The notes below the pieces were generated by a model. It was not told the origin of the DNA, made no database searches, and saw nothing but the letters and a program-made list of their open reading frames with translations. DNA of 64,000 bases from Robertkochia aurantiaca (GTDB taxonomy: Bacteria; Bacteroidota; Bacteroidia; Flavobacteriales; Flavobacteriaceae): NCBI RefSeq assembly GCF_020166495.1, contig NZ_JAINZS010000001.1, positions 310,001 through 374,000 of the forward strand, written 5' to 3'. The translations under genes were made by a program, and so were the position numbers. Shown piece by piece: positions 33,398 through 41,746 of this stretch. Position 1 is the stretch's first letter, and the number at the start of each line of letters is the position of its first letter.

Positions 33398-36178
33398 ATG
33401 ACCACAATAACCACCTTAGACCCAAAATCATACATCCTTATAAAAGGAGCCAAACTGCACAATCTGAAGAATATCGATGTGGCCATTCCCCGGAACAAAC
33501 TGGTGGTGATCACCGGGCTTTCGGGAAGTGGGAAATCAAGCCTTGCTTTTGACACCCTTTATGCTGAAGGACAGCGCAGATATGTAGAAAGCCTTTCCTC
33601 CTATGCCCGTCAGTTCCTGGGAAGACTCGACAAACCAAAAGTCGAATATATCAAGGGGATAGCTCCGGCTATCGCCATTGAGCAGAAAGTGAATTCAACC
33701 AATCCCAGGTCGACCGTTGGTACTTCTACAGAGATCTATGATTACCTCAAATTACTGTTTGCCAGAGTTGGAAAAACCTTTTCTCCTGTTTCAGGAAAGG
33801 AGGTGAAAAAACACACGGTTACCGATGTTATCCAATATGTAAAATCTTTTGAGGAACGCACCAAGTTATTACTGCTGGCTCCCGTTCACATTCCGGAAGA
33901 TCGCAGCGTGATAAAAACCCTTGAAATACTGCAACAACAGGGATATGCCCGTATAAAATACAGGGGAGAGGTGCTTCGTATCGATCAGATCAAAGATGAG
34001 ATCGGTCACGATTTCTTTCTCGTGGTAGACCGGGTGATCGTTAAAGATGATGAAGATTTTTATAACCGGCTTGCAGATGCGGTCGATACTGCATTTTTTG
34101 AGGGTAAGGGAAGTTGTATCATCGAAAAACTGGATGATGGCAGTCAAAAGCATTTCAGCAATCGCTTTGAGCTCGACGGTATGAGCTTCATGGAGCCCAA
34201 TACTCACCTTTTCAGTTTTAACAATCCCTACGGGGCCTGCCCGAAATGTGAAGGTTACGGTGATGTGATCGGGCTTGACGAAAGTCTGATTGTTCCCAAC
34301 ACTTCTCTTTCAGTCTATGAGAATGCCATTTTTGCCTGGCGGGGTGAAAAGCTAAGCTGGTATCGCGATCAGCTGGTAGACAATGCTTATAAATTCGATT
34401 TCCCCATCCATAAACCCTGGTTTGAACTTTCTGAAGAACAAAAACAACTGGTATGGGATGGTAACCGCTATTTTACCGGGCTGACCGATTTTTTTAGTGA
34501 ACTGGAGGAAAAGAGCTATAAGATACAGAACAGGGTTATGCTCTCAAGATATCGCGGCAAGACACGCTGTTCGGTTTGTAAGGGAAAAAGACTCAGGAAA
34601 GAGGCCGATTATGTAAAAATTGGCGGAAAGACCATCACCGATATGGTTGACCTTCCTATCACTGACCTTCAGCAATTCTTCCATTCTTTGTCTTTCAGCG
34701 ACCACGACAAGAAGATTGCCGCCAGGTTGCTGAAAGAGATCAATACCAGGCTGCAATTCCTGCTCGATGTAGGCCTGGGATACCTGACCCTGAACCGTAA
34801 ATCGAATACCCTTTCCGGAGGAGAATCCCAGCGTATAAACCTGGCCACCTCTCTGGGAAGCAGCCTGGTGGGCTCGATGTATATACTTGATGAGCCCAGC
34901 ATCGGCCTCCACCCCAGAGATACCCAGAATCTGATCAGGGTACTGCTGTCTTTACGTGATCTGGGCAATACCGTGATCGTGGTGGAACACGATGAAGATA
35001 TCATGAAAGCAGCCGATGAAATCATCGATATCGGCCCTGAAGCAGGAACTCAGGGTGGAAACGTAGTAGCCACGGGATCTTATGAGGCCATTCTTGAGCA
35101 GGACAGCCTCACGGCTCATTATCTCAGGGGAACAGAGGAGATCACAGTTCCTCAAAAAAGGCGTGGCAGTCACAAGGAAATAAGGATCATCGGGGCACGC
35201 GAACACAATCTGAAAAATATAGATGTTACCTTCCCTCTTAACACATTAACCGTGGTTACCGGAGTATCCGGAAGTGGAAAAAGCACCCTGATACGAGACA
35301 TACTGTACCCGGCTGTTTTAAAGGAAACAGGGGGATATGGCGAAAAGGCCGGGCAATTTACGCGCATCGAAGGAGATACCAAGGCGGTTTCCAGTGTTGA
35401 GTTCGTAGATCAAAACCCGATAGGTCGCAGCTCACGCTCGAACCCTGTCACCTACATAAAAGCATATGACGATATTCGCTCCCTTTATGCTTCGCAGAAG
35501 ATCGCCAAAATAAGAGGCTATAAGGCTAAACATTTCTCATTCAATGTAGACGGAGGCCGTTGCGAAACCTGTAAGGGAGAGGGTGAAGTCACCATCGAAA
35601 TGCAGTTCATGGCCGATGTACATCTCGAATGTGAAACCTGCCAGGGAAAACGGTTTAAGAAAGAGGTACTGGAAGTGAAATTTCAGGATCGTAATATCGA
35701 TGACATCCTGAACATGACAGTTGACGATGCCGTTGATTTCTTTCAAAAACATAAAGAAAAGAAGATCATCAGCAAACTTAAGCAACTTCAGGACGTAGGA
35801 TTGGGATATGTGACCCTGGGGCAGTCTTCTTCTACCCTGTCGGGCGGGGAAGCGCAACGTATTAAGCTGGCATCATTCCTTGTTAAGGGGAGTACAAAAG
35901 AAAAAGCCTTGTTTATTTTTGACGAACCCACTACCGGTCTTCATTTCCACGATATTAAAAAACTGCTTAAATCTTTTGACGCCCTTCTTGACAAAGGCCA
36001 TTCGATCATTGTGATCGAGCATAATATTGAACTGATCAAATGTGCAGACCATATCATTGATCTTGGGCCCGAAGGTGGTGTAAAAGGTGGAAATTTGCTG
36101 GCTACAGGAAGTCCGGAAGATATCGTTGCTGAAAACAAGGGCTATACCGCTTCATTTCTCCGGGAAAAGATTCAATAA
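33398..36178 (+). CDS. uvrA: Excinuclease ABC subunit A
   Basis: About 926 residues from [16 protein letters not shown] start 18 bases up would overlap the -7 element. Nucleotide excision repair damage-recognition ATPase with two ABC modules: Walker [28 protein letters not shown] and later [11 protein letters not shown]; signature SGGESQRI and SGGEAQRI; Walker [14 protein letters not shown] and [13 protein letters not shown]. Zinc-finger cysteines occur in [18 protein letters not shown] and [10 protein letters not shown]...CETCQGKRF. All motifs are intact and the length is normal. It forms a complex with UvrB, which is not in this window. Confidence 0.96.
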   Translation: MTTITTLDPKSYILIKGAKLHNLKNIDVAIPRNKLVVITGLSGSGKSSLAFDTLYAEGQRRYVESLSSYARQFLGRLDKPKVEYIKGIAPAIAIEQKVNSTNPRSTVGTSTEIYDYLKLLFARVGKTFSPVSGKEVKKHTVTDVIQYVKSFEERTKLLLLAPVHIPEDRSVIKTLEILQQQGYARIKYRGEVLRIDQIKDEIGHDFFLVVDRVIVKDDEDFYNRLADAVDTAFFEGKGSCIIEKLDDGSQKHFSNRFELDGMSFMEPNTHLFSFNNPYGACPKCEGYGDVIGLDESLIVPNTSLSVYENAIFAWRGEKLSWYRDQLVDNAYKFDFPIHKPWFELSEEQKQLVWDGNRYFTGLTDFFSELEEKSYKIQNRVMLSRYRGKTRCSVCKGKRLRKEADYVKIGGKTITDMVDLPITDLQQFFHSLSFSDHDKKIAARLLKEINTRLQFLLDVGLGYLTLNRKSNTLSGGESQRINLATSLGSSLVGSMYILDEPSIGLHPRDTQNLIRVLLSLRDLGNTVIVVEHDEDIMKAADEIIDIGPEAGTQGGNVVATGSYEAILEQDSLTAHYLRGTEEITVPQKRRGSHKEIRIIGAREHNLKNIDVTFPLNTLTVVTGVSGSGKSTLIRDILYPAVLKETGGYGEKAGQFTRIEGDTKAVSSVEFVDQNPIGRSSRSNPVTYIKAYDDIRSLYASQKIAKIRGYKAKHFSFNVDGGRCETCKGEGEVTIEMQFMADVHLECETCQGKRFKKEVLEVKFQDRNIDDILNMTVDDAVDFFQKHKEKKIISKLKQLQDVGLGYVTLGQSSSTLSGGEAQRIKLASFLVKGSTKEKALFIFDEPTTGLHFHDIKKLLKSFDALLDKGHSIIVIEHNIELIKCADHIIDLGPEGGVKGGNLLATGSPEDIVAENKGYTASFLREKIQ

Positions 36179-36249
36179 CTTTTCCCCTGCCCTGTGTAAT
36201 GACTGCAACCTGAAACGACCAATTCAGGGAATCATAAAATAACAATCGT

Positions 36250-36894
36250 ATGTCATTAACCCAAGATTTAGCAATTCTTAATAAGGCCAACCGGGAAAAG
36301 ATACCCGGAGAAGCTCTGGAAATAATGGATCGTGCCACAGAAGAACTGAAGGAAAAACACCTGGCCGAAAGGAGTCTTAAAGTGGGTGATCAGTTTCCTG
36401 AAGCAAATTTGATCGATGCGAATAAAAATACGGTAAACGTGGCTTCACTATACGCTGAAACTCCCCTGGTGGTATTGTTCTATCGCGGTGGCTGGTGTCC
36501 TTACTGTAATATGGAACTACGGGCCTTTCAGCAACATCTGGAGGAAATCAAAAGTGAGGGAGCCCGTCTGGTGGCTATAACCCCGGAAACCCCTGATAAT
36601 TCTCTGACCACAGCTGAAAAAAACGAGCTGGAATTTGAAGTGCTAAGCGATATCGATAACCGCTTCGCCAAAAGTCTCGGACTGGTATTTTCACTACCGG
36701 AATCATTGAAACAGATTTACGAACAATTTGGTATCGATCTGAAGAAACACCATCAGAATACAGACTTTGAACTCCCAATGCCGGCCACTTTCATCATCGA
36801 TAAGGGAGGTAGCGTTCGATACAGTTTTATCGATGAAGATTACACCAAAAGGGCCGATCCGGCTGAGGTAATTACCGCATTAAAAAATATGTAA
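36250..36894 (+). CDS. Peroxiredoxin-like (AhpC/TSA) protein with CXXC
   Basis: A 214-residue thioredoxin-fold protein: VGDQFPEANLIDANKNTVNV, then VVLFYRGGWCPYCNMELRAFQQHLEEI with C83 and C86 in a CXXC rather than the single peroxidatic Cys of Prx, and PMPATFIIDKGGSVRYSFID near the end. The first 40 residues form a helical extension (DLAILNKANREKIPGEALEIMDRATEELKEKHLAER). It is probably a cytosolic thiol peroxidase or disulfide reductase. The gap after uvrA is 71 bases with no terminator seen. Confidence 0.8.
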   Translation: MSLTQDLAILNKANREKIPGEALEIMDRATEELKEKHLAERSLKVGDQFPEANLIDANKNTVNVASLYAETPLVVLFYRGGWCPYCNMELRAFQQHLEEIKSEGARLVAITPETPDNSLTTAEKNELEFEVLSDIDNRFAKSLGLVFSLPESLKQIYEQFGIDLKKHHQNTDFELPMPATFIIDKGGSVRYSFIDEDYTKRADPAEVITALKNM

Positions 36895-36929
36895 CTCATA
36901 GTCAAAGGGTTATGCCTTTTAATGATTTT

Positions 36930-36945
36930 TTGGCACGCTGTTTGG
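36930..36945 (+). promoter_or_regulatory. Sigma-54-type promoter (copy 1)
   Basis: TTGGCACGCTGTTTGG: the -24 element TTGGCACG, a 4-base spacer and a -12-like TTGG. It matches the sigma-54 consensus TGGCACG-N4-TTGC at all positions but the last. It lies 63 bases upstream of the chosen ATG at 37009. A 15-base identical sequence is at 37612. Confidence 0.55.
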
Positions 36946-37008
36946 AAATCCTTATTCAAAGCGAAAGCCGAAAAGCTTATGAGTAGGCATAACCCTAATC
37001 TTACTACT

Positions 37009-37515
37009 ATGAGACCACTTCTACTTCTTTTTACCGTTTTATTCAGCCATTCTTTTGTCTTCGCCTCACCCCCATCATGTCATTTAGAAAGGAATTATGA
37101 GGCTCATCCGGGATTTTTTACCGTTCCGGAGCTGAATTTTACCATGAATCAGGTTCGGTTCTATATCTACAGCGACGGTTCATTTGACTTTGAACCGCTT
37201 CAATTACTGACTACAAACCGAAGGGAACGAGCCAGATCGTATCAAAGCCATCTTCCTGTAGGTTATGATCGCTTTGGCCGGATTTCTAATGTCAACGGCG
37301 TCCTGATCACCTATTACCGCAACGGAGCTTTGAGATCTCTGGGTGATCTCTTTATGGAGTACAAGGGTAAATCAGGAAAACTTCACAAGGTAAACGGACA
37401 TAAAGTAGCCTGGAAGAAGTCGGCCAGAAAGCAACATAAGCATGGGCACATTTATGTTCATCGGCCGATGTCTCACCTGAATCATAAGATTAGAAACGTG
37501 AGATTGCATCAATAA
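37009..37515 (+). CDS. Secreted hypothetical protein, short paralogue of the 37684 gene
   Basis: About 168 residues from MRPLLLLFTVLFSHSFVFASPPSC, a clean signal peptide. Longer frames would start inside the sigma-54-like promoter or before it. The mature core reads FYIYSDGSFDFEPL ... YDRFGRISNVNGVLITYYRNGALRSLGDLFMEYKGKSGKLHKVNG, a pattern (YDxxGRIxxVxxVxxxYxxxG) shared with the following gene, which points to a duplicated small beta-rich module. The C-terminus is basic with many His/Lys. No known family is recognised. Confidence 0.65.
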   Translation: MRPLLLLFTVLFSHSFVFASPPSCHLERNYEAHPGFFTVPELNFTMNQVRFYIYSDGSFDFEPLQLLTTNRRERARSYQSHLPVGYDRFGRISNVNGVLITYYRNGALRSLGDLFMEYKGKSGKLHKVNGHKVAWKKSARKQHKHGHIYVHRPMSHLNHKIRNVRLHQ

Positions 37516-37611
37516 CACCCGATTAACAATTTGAGACTTATAGTTGAAAATCAGGTTTTTGCGTGTATTTTCTCATCATCAGCGTAAGACATTTGAATTG
37601 ATTTTCGGATT

Positions 37612-37627
37612 TTGGCACGCTGTTTGA
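37612..37627 (+). promoter_or_regulatory. Sigma-54-type promoter (copy 2)
   Basis: TTGGCACGCTGTTTGA, identical to the copy at 36930 over 15 of 16 bases. It lies 56 bases upstream of the ATG at 37684. The surrounding sequences differ, so the promoter is conserved by selection or recent duplication. Confidence 0.55.
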
Positions 37628-37683
37628 TTCTTAATAAGTGATCAGCCAAATAAACTAAAGTTGAACCTTAACAAACGTGTATT

Positions 37684-38928
37684 ATGTCTATGAAAAGTAT
37701 TTTTACGGTATTAATAGTAATGCTTGGTATGACGGGTCTTCAGGCCAGCGTATCAGAAAGCATGGCTGATGTGAATCGCTACGGATATAACAATTCCATC
37801 ATATTCGTGGAAGACGGGATCACCTTTTCGGTTTATCCTGATGGAGAATTTGATTTTTATATCGATAATCCGAACGTTATCGGTGCCCACGTAGGCAATG
37901 GCAGCGTAGGAATCACCTTCAATGCGGGCTTTAATTACAGTCCCTGGGTACAGTATGATGATTACGGAGCAGTTATCCAGGTTGAAAACACCCCGGTCTA
38001 TTATGATTTTTATGGTCGCGTATCCAGAATAGGGAATGTCGACGTATTGTACAATAACCGTAGGGTCGTACAGGTGGGTGGTCTGAATGTTTTTTATGAT
38101 CCGTATGGAGGGTTTGCCCGATTTACAGGGTTTATCAATATCTATAACCGCGGATATTTTTTCAGACCTTACCACAGGTTTTTTGTAAGACCTGCCGTAA
38201 ATCTTTGCCTGGTAGATTACAGACCGTACAGAAGGTACTATTACCCGGTCAGGTATACTTATTACAGACCGTACAGAAATAATTACAGAAGACCTTATGC
38301 TCAGATTGGCAGACCGTACCATTATAAAGGGAATCACAGAGGAAAGATCTATCAGAACGATCGCCGGGTTGCCGCCCGTAATGACCGAAGGGCTGTAAAG
38401 AACCTGAGAGACAGAAGTCTGAAGTACGAAGCCAGACATCGCAACCAGGTACGAAAGAATCCAGGAGCGATTGCCAGGGAAAGAGCCGGAAGGAAAGCAT
38501 ACGGGAACAACCGTTCTGATAATCGGGTGAACCGATCTCAGGGATATCGTAAACCCGCTTCCGGAAACCGCGCAAATGCTCAGGCAGGTAACGGTAATTA
38601 CAGAGGTTCTAAATCTGTCACCCGCTCTGCAAATAACAGGAGTCGAAACGACGGTGCCCGGTACGGTCAAAGAAAATCGAACGAACGCAGCAAGAAGGCT
38701 TACGCAGAAAGATCTCCGAGAACCCAAAAAGCTCAGAAAGCAAGAAGTTCTCAGCGTAAATCGGGATCATATGCCAGGAATTCATCTGCCGGAAGAAAAA
38801 GTTCGGTTTCCCGTAAGGCTAATGATAGCAGAACTAATAAAAGGGTAAGCGCCCCGAACAACAGCCGAAATACGGCTAAAGCCCGAAGTTCAAGAGGAAA
38901 CTCAAGGGGAGGAAGAAGAAACAATTAA
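37684..38928 (+). CDS. Secreted protein with beta-rich module and long basic low-complexity tail
   Basis: A 414-residue protein. Signal peptide (residues 3-21, ending LQAS). Residues about 35-160 carry the same module as the preceding gene: FSVYPDGEFDFYIDN, YYDFYGRVSRIGNVDVLYNNRRVVQVGGLNVFYDPYGG. Residues about 165-200 are Tyr/Arg-rich (YRPYRRYYYPVRYTYYRPYR). Residues about 205-414 are dominated by Arg, Lys, Asn and Ser without structure. The net charge is strongly positive, suggesting an exported nucleic-acid- or polyanion-binding tail (inferred). Its promoter is of the sigma-54 type. A strong terminator follows. Confidence 0.7.
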   Translation: MSMKSIFTVLIVMLGMTGLQASVSESMADVNRYGYNNSIIFVEDGITFSVYPDGEFDFYIDNPNVIGAHVGNGSVGITFNAGFNYSPWVQYDDYGAVIQVENTPVYYDFYGRVSRIGNVDVLYNNRRVVQVGGLNVFYDPYGGFARFTGFINIYNRGYFFRPYHRFFVRPAVNLCLVDYRPYRRYYYPVRYTYYRPYRNNYRRPYAQIGRPYHYKGNHRGKIYQNDRRVAARNDRRAVKNLRDRSLKYEARHRNQVRKNPGAIARERAGRKAYGNNRSDNRVNRSQGYRKPASGNRANAQAGNGNYRGSKSVTRSANNRSRNDGARYGQRKSNERSKKAYAERSPRTQKAQKARSSQRKSGSYARNSSAGRKSSVSRKANDSRTNKRVSAPNNSRNTAKARSSRGNSRGGRRNN

Positions 38929-38967
38929 GATTTATCTTCATATAGTTTGTTAGTTATTTAGTTAGGA

Positions 38968-39001
38968 TGGGTCTCGCCTATAGGCGGGGCCCTTTTCTTT
39001 T
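38968..39001 (+). terminator. Terminator of the basic secreted protein gene
   Basis: GGGTCTCGCC, TATA loop, GGCGGGGCCC then TTTTCTTTTT: a strong stem with two G-U pairs. It overlaps the last codons and stop of the convergent flippase gene. Confidence 0.8.
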
Positions 39002-40447
39002 TACGTATTTAAGAAAAAGCCCGTGAATGTCTTCAGAGAGGTTTAACCAGATCACAGCGACACCATAAAAAGCCGCCATAGCCGCACTTTTAATCATTAT
39101 GGATATCACCGGCAAAAAAGGCAATGACATAAAATAGAAAGCGGGTAACAGTGCCCCCAGCAAAAGAAAGGTTTTCAATGTATTCTTTGTAAAAGGCTGC
39201 ATCTTCAGTTTGGTCTTAACAAATATTATTTTACTGATATTATATATCAGGAAAGCCAGTAAGGTTGCAAAGGCTGCCCCTTCAATACCCCACACAGGTA
39301 TAAAGATTATATTGAGTATCACGGTAAGGATGGCCAGTAATACCCCGAAAAAAAGTACCATCCGGTAATAGTTGGAATTAAATATGATGGCATTGTTGAT
39401 ACCCAGTAAGTTATCTGAAAGTTTCGCTAGCGCGATAAGAAATACCACCGGGATACCTCCGGCGTATTGCTCCGGGATAAGCGCATAAAGCTCCTTAATA
39501 TTACCAAGTATCAACAAGAACACTAAGCCGCTTACAATCAACAGGTTGATCGAACTCCTTTTATACAGGTCGCTCAGTTCATCCATCTTTCCCTGGTTCA
39601 TGAGCGTTGAAGTCAAGGGATAAGTGATCTGGTGAAGCGCCCTTGCGGGAACGGCTATTACAACCGCAATGAATACGGCCACATTGTAATAAGCAATATT
39701 CTCTATACTCTTGAATTTTCCCAACATCACCTTATCTATATCCAGTAAGACCACAGCCACAGAGCCGGCAACAATAATCAAAAAGGCATATTTGACCACC
39801 CTTTTAAAATCGGGCGGTAAAGCAAAAGACAAGGAAAGGTCTCCATTTCTCCAGATAGCCAAAAGCATGAGCAATCCGCGCAATATATAAACCAGGGTCA
39901 TTGCTGCCACGAAATGCGGTACAGACAGCCAGTTCAGGTACACGCCAAACAACAGAACGGCAATCAACGCCCGGTGAAATACCTCTTTCAGGAAATTCCC
40001 GTATACAGTGCGATATTTCACCTTCGCCAATGCAAAAAATATCTCAAAATAAGCCATTGCTATGGCCAGGAAGAATATATACCATACGTAGTCTTCAACG
40101 ATATCATTTTTCGAAGAAAGAAACGATGATATCTCATCATACCCCACAAAACCAATCAGCGCAACAGGGATGATGAGCAGTAAAGGCATCAGCAGCGAAG
40201 TAGTAATGAAACGATGCTTCTCCTCTTCATTTTCATAAGAAGAATAGAACTTTACAATGGTATTGTGAATTCCGAAGCTCAGGAAAGGCATCAGAATATT
40301 GGCAGCAGACAACAGAAACCCAATCAGACCGAAATAGGCGGCAGAAAGAAAATTGGTATAGAGGAAAAGCGTATTAACCGCTCCTATAGCAAATCCGATA
40401 TAGGTCAGAATAAGATTTCGGGCTGATTGTTTTATTACGATTCCCAT
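38978..40447 (-). CDS. Polysaccharide flippase (Wzx/MATE-like, MOP superfamily)
   Basis: A 489-residue inner-membrane protein with 12-14 helices. Characteristic pairs include NLILTYIGFAIGAVNTLFLYTNFLSAAYFGLIGFL at the N-terminus and VIFNSNYYRMVLFFGVLLAILTVILNIIFIPVWGIEGAAFATLLAFLIYNI, the classic Wzx ending motif. It would flip lipid-linked oligosaccharides. It is the last gene of the DUF4834-YfhO-glycosyltransferase-flippase run, 3 bases after the glycosyltransferase stop. Confidence 0.85.
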   Translation of the reverse strand: MGIVIKQSARNLILTYIGFAIGAVNTLFLYTNFLSAAYFGLIGFLLSAANILMPFLSFGIHNTIVKFYSSYENEEEKHRFITTSLLMPLLLIIPVALIGFVGYDEISSFLSSKNDIVEDYVWYIFFLAIAMAYFEIFFALAKVKYRTVYGNFLKEVFHRALIAVLLFGVYLNWLSVPHFVAAMTLVYILRGLLMLLAIWRNGDLSLSFALPPDFKRVVKYAFLIIVAGSVAVVLLDIDKVMLGKFKSIENIAYYNVAVFIAVVIAVPARALHQITYPLTSTLMNQGKMDELSDLYKRSSINLLIVSGLVFLLILGNIKELYALIPEQYAGGIPVVFLIALAKLSDNLLGINNAIIFNSNYYRMVLFFGVLLAILTVILNIIFIPVWGIEGAAFATLLAFLIYNISKIIFVKTKLKMQPFTKNTLKTFLLLGALLPAFYFMSLPFLPVISIMIKSAAMAAFYGVAVIWLNLSEDIHGLFLKYVKRKGPRL

Positions 40448-40450
40448 GCG

Positions 40451-41746
40451 TTAAGGTATGAGGGCTGCCAGTTTCCGGGTCAGAGCCGACCGACTGTAGG
40501 CAGCTATATCGGCATCGGGTCCTTTGAGGTTGCCTTCTTTATAACTTATAAAATACTCTCTTATTTTTGATTTAAGCAATTGATAGTCTTCATAAGCATA
40601 GGCCTGGCCATACTCTGCCTCTCTAAGCAATCGTCCCGCATCCCATGAGGTGGGTCCAATTGCCAGGATCGGACGCCCTGATGCCATATACTCAAATATT
40701 TTTCCGGGAATAATACCCCTGGTGATATCAGAATCGATCTCCAGCAATAAAAGAACCTGAGCTGCATGCTGTAATTTCAAGGCTTCGCGATGCTCTACAT
40801 ATCCAAGAAGAACAAGGTTTTCTTCCAGTCCGAAACTTTTGATGGTATCCACAACTTCATCACTAACCACCCCTGCCAGTTCGATCTTTAAACTTTCCCT
40901 GAATCCCTTCATTTCCCCTGACAGCTCTTTCAGCACGCGCCAGAGGTTCTTGGGGTTTCTTCCACTCAGCAGAGAACCGATATGCCTTAATGTAAAATCC
41001 CGGGTGAGGCTTACTTGTACCTCCTCGGGCTCATAGCCATTCGTGATCATTGAGACCGGCTTAGAAGTCTTTTCCTGCAATTCCCGTCGGGTTGAATAGC
41101 TCGTGGCGATGATTCTGTCTGCCAGATTGAGCACTTTTCTCTCCAGGGATTCGTGTTGTTTTCTTGCTTTGTTACCCAGGAAAAGTTTCTCATGATATCC
41201 TATCGATGTCCACGGATCACGAAAATCGGCCATCCAGTACATCCCGGTTCGCTCTTTCAAAGCCATTCCAATAAGATGAAGACTGTGAGGAGGACCTGTG
41301 GTGATCAAAGCATCGACATGGTGATTACCAAGGTAGTTTTCAAGGAAACCTGAGACAGGCTCAACCCATGAAACACGCGCATCCGGAACAAAAAAATTTC
41401 CCCTCACCCATAACAGGAATTTCTCCGTCATCGACTGCCGCTTATCTTCAATAATGCCGCGACTGATCTTTTGAGTCTTTTTGAAACTGAACAATTTGGC
41501 CCATTTATAAGGCTCCCTGATCGGAACACGATGAATCTCTGCTGCTTCAGGAACCTCTTTCAGAAAACGGGGGTCCGTGATCGGATAAGTGGGGTTTTCG
41601 GGAATGATCACCACCGGCTTTATCCCGTGATCGGGCAAATGGGATACAAACCTGAGCCACCGCTGTACCCCGGGACCTCCGGCCGGCGGCCAGTAATAGG
41701 TTACTATGACCACCGTTTTTTTGGCATCCTTATTCTGCGGATTCAT
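40451..41746 (-). CDS. Glycosyltransferase, family 4-like (GT-B fold)
   Basis: A 431-residue GT-B enzyme. The N-terminal domain starts with VVIVTYYWPPAGGPGVQRWLRFVSHLPDHG, typical of GT4-like transferases in exopolysaccharide loci. The C-terminal half has VSMITNGYEPEEV, LTRDFTLRHIGSLLSGRNPKNLW, and the nucleotide-sugar site PGKIFEYMASGRPILAIGP with the conserved Glu. It overlaps YfhO by 17 bases and sits 3 bases before the flippase gene. The sugar is unknown. It acts at the inner-membrane face. Confidence 0.88.
   Translation of the reverse strand: MNPQNKDAKKTVVIVTYYWPPAGGPGVQRWLRFVSHLPDHGIKPVVIIPENPTYPITDPRFLKEVPEAAEIHRVPIREPYKWAKLFSFKKTQKISRGIIEDKRQSMTEKFLLWVRGNFFVPDARVSWVEPVSGFLENYLGNHHVDALITTGPPHSLHLIGMALKERTGMYWMADFRDPWTSIGYHEKLFLGNKARKQHESLERKVLNLADRIIATSYSTRRELQEKTSKPVSMITNGYEPEEVQVSLTRDFTLRHIGSLLSGRNPKNLWRVLKELSGEMKGFRESLKIELAGVVSDEVVDTIKSFGLEENLVLLGYVEHREALKLQHAAQVLLLLEIDSDITRGIIPGKIFEYMASGRPILAIGPTSWDAGRLLREAEYGQAYAYEDYQLLKSKIREYFISYKEGNLKGPDADIAAYSRSALTRKLAALIP

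Noticed and set aside
36922-37008. Longer start for the short secreted paralogue
   Set aside because: The extension encodes the sigma-54-type promoter as protein and hides the signal peptide internally.
38218-38320. Short repeated DNA (ACAGACCGTACAGA) suggesting a mobile or CRISPR-like repeat
   Set aside because: It is the coding sequence of a Tyr-Arg-Pro repeat inside the basic-tail protein; spacing is irregular and in frame.
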